Below, one piece after another: positions 63,522 to 64,000 of a stretch of 64,000 nucleotides of DNA (position 1 is its first letter; every line of letters starts with the position of its first letter). The notes beneath the pieces are model-generated. The model was not told where the DNA came from. It ran no database searches and saw only the letters and a list, made by a program, of their open reading frames with translations. The DNA comes from Mariniphaga sp041687255. GTDB lineage: Bacteria; Bacteroidota; Bacteroidia; Bacteroidales; Prolixibacteraceae. Both the position numbers and the translations under genes were made by a program. The stretch is taken from positions 1 through 64,000 of the forward strand of contig JAWLCL010000008.1 in assembly GCA_041687255.1 (NCBI GenBank), in the 5' to 3' direction.

Positions 63522-64000
63522 TTATTTACCTACTGCCTCTTTTAAAATATCAAGATACCTCATTCCATAGCCCTCATATTCCAGGCCTGCAGTGAAATCT
63601 TGTTTTGTATTGCTGTCATCCTTTGAAGTTGCCGGAGCGACATTAACCGGCTCAATCTGTGTATCCTCATGCCATTCATTCCAGGAAGTAACCATAAATA
63701 AGTTTCCGGTTTCAGGATCAGTTATTTTGAGAGCTCCGTTTACCATTGCTTTAAAAAGAGAGCCAAATTCATCATTCTCGGAAAGTTTTCTTGAAAGCGG
63801 TAAATGGCCCTCCCTTACTCCGGTATCATTATAGCCCGGGGCAGATGCAGGTATAAAGCTGGTGCCAACCTGGTGTGCCATTGCTCTCCATTCTGCCTGT
63901 GCCTGATAGTAATTGTCAACTTTCTCCTGGGTAGCATATATTTTTCCTCCTGAACTTCCATAAACATCATAATTGGTAACGGCATCAAGCAGGGCAAGCT
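63522..64000 (-). CDS. GH99-like glycoside hydrolase, C-terminal part, cut by the window edge
   Basis: The frame stays open from the stop at 63522-63524 to the window end (about 159 codons). It has NYYQAQAEWRAMAHQVGTSFIPASAPGYNDTGVR and LFMVTSWNEWHEDTQIEP. The WNEWHEGTQIEP type motif, here with D for G, is characteristic of GH99 and GH99-like (WbsX) proteins, which hydrolyse alpha-mannosidic linkages or modify lipopolysaccharide sugars. The start and signal peptide are outside the window. A Met at 63881 is internal, because family-like residues continue upstream of it. Confidence 0.78.
   Translation of the reverse strand, partial: LALLDAVTNYDVYGSSGGKIYATQEKVDNYYQAQAEWRAMAHQVGTSFIPASAPGYNDTGVREGHLPLSRKLSENDEFGSLFKAMVNGALKITDPETGNLFMVTSWNEWHEDTQIEPVNVAPATSKDDSNTKQDFTAGLEYEGYGMRYLDILKEAVGK

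Overview
The window looks like a chromosomal segment of a member of the Bacteroidota, most likely a free-living, polysaccharide-degrading Bacteroidales/Marinilabiliales-type organism. The evidence is direct: many genes are preceded by the Bacteroidota -7 promoter element TAnnTTTG (perfect copies before mutS, the SGNH hydrolase, the DoxX fusion, the M16 peptidase, GH16, GH2 and mutA). Shine-Dalgarno sequences are mostly absent. The gene content is typical of the phylum: a Psp1/RicT-like protein, DUF4922, two-subunit methylmalonyl-CoA mutase, DUF6807/PmoA-like proteins, Gfo/Idh/MocA proteins with Tat signals, and many secreted glycoside hydrolases. No SusC/SusD pair, plasmid, prophage or CRISPR locus is present.

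Layout. 1-492 is a duplicated hairpin-rich repeat. 493-4793 is sbcDC. 5136-13768 holds a membrane metallophosphoesterase, a GH78-like rhamnosidase with a Gfo/Idh partner, a secreted ADPRibase-Mn-like phosphoesterase and a GHL10 (DUF187) hydrolase. 14070-15744 is a sugar kinase/MurQ pair for cell-wall sugar recycling, followed by a candidate structured small RNA (about 15780-15940). 16179-18479 encodes a tubby-like membrane protein and two fasciclin-domain proteins. 18871-22902 is methylmalonyl-CoA mutase. 23082-32971 is mostly minus-strand secreted hydrolases with an embedded PIN toxin-antitoxin group and a DoxX/TIM-barrel fusion. 33349-35982 couples a double-domain glycosyltransferase with a DUF4922 (HIT/GalT-like) protein. 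36371-39365 has a DMT transporter, an AraC regulator and a histidine-rich lipoprotein.

39825-45640 is a tRNA-rich region: intact tRNA-Ile2/Met(CAT), Phe, Gly, Leu and Gly genes, a small GIY-YIG nuclease gene lying between an intact tRNA and a broken copy of it, and several truncated tRNA pieces joined to small palindromes at one fixed D-arm position. Interleaved are an M16 peptidase, an O-methyltransferase, a ferredoxin with an Asp in place of one Cys ligand, and a DedA-like protein. 45824-50300 carries mutS, a DUF1761 protein and the RicT homologue.

50449-56688 is a five-gene minus-strand set (two Gfo/Idh proteins, two DUF6807 proteins, a UroD-like protein) next to a divergent AraC activator, probably one catabolic unit for an unknown sugar or aryl/sugar ether. 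57784-62785 is a divergent GH16/GH2 pair in which the GH2 carries a LamG insertion. The right edge cuts a GH99-like gene.

The most unusual material is the tRNA/GIY-YIG/palindrome arrangement, the unassigned three-hairpin RNA downstream of murQ, and two families of dispersed repeats shared between distant intergenic regions.
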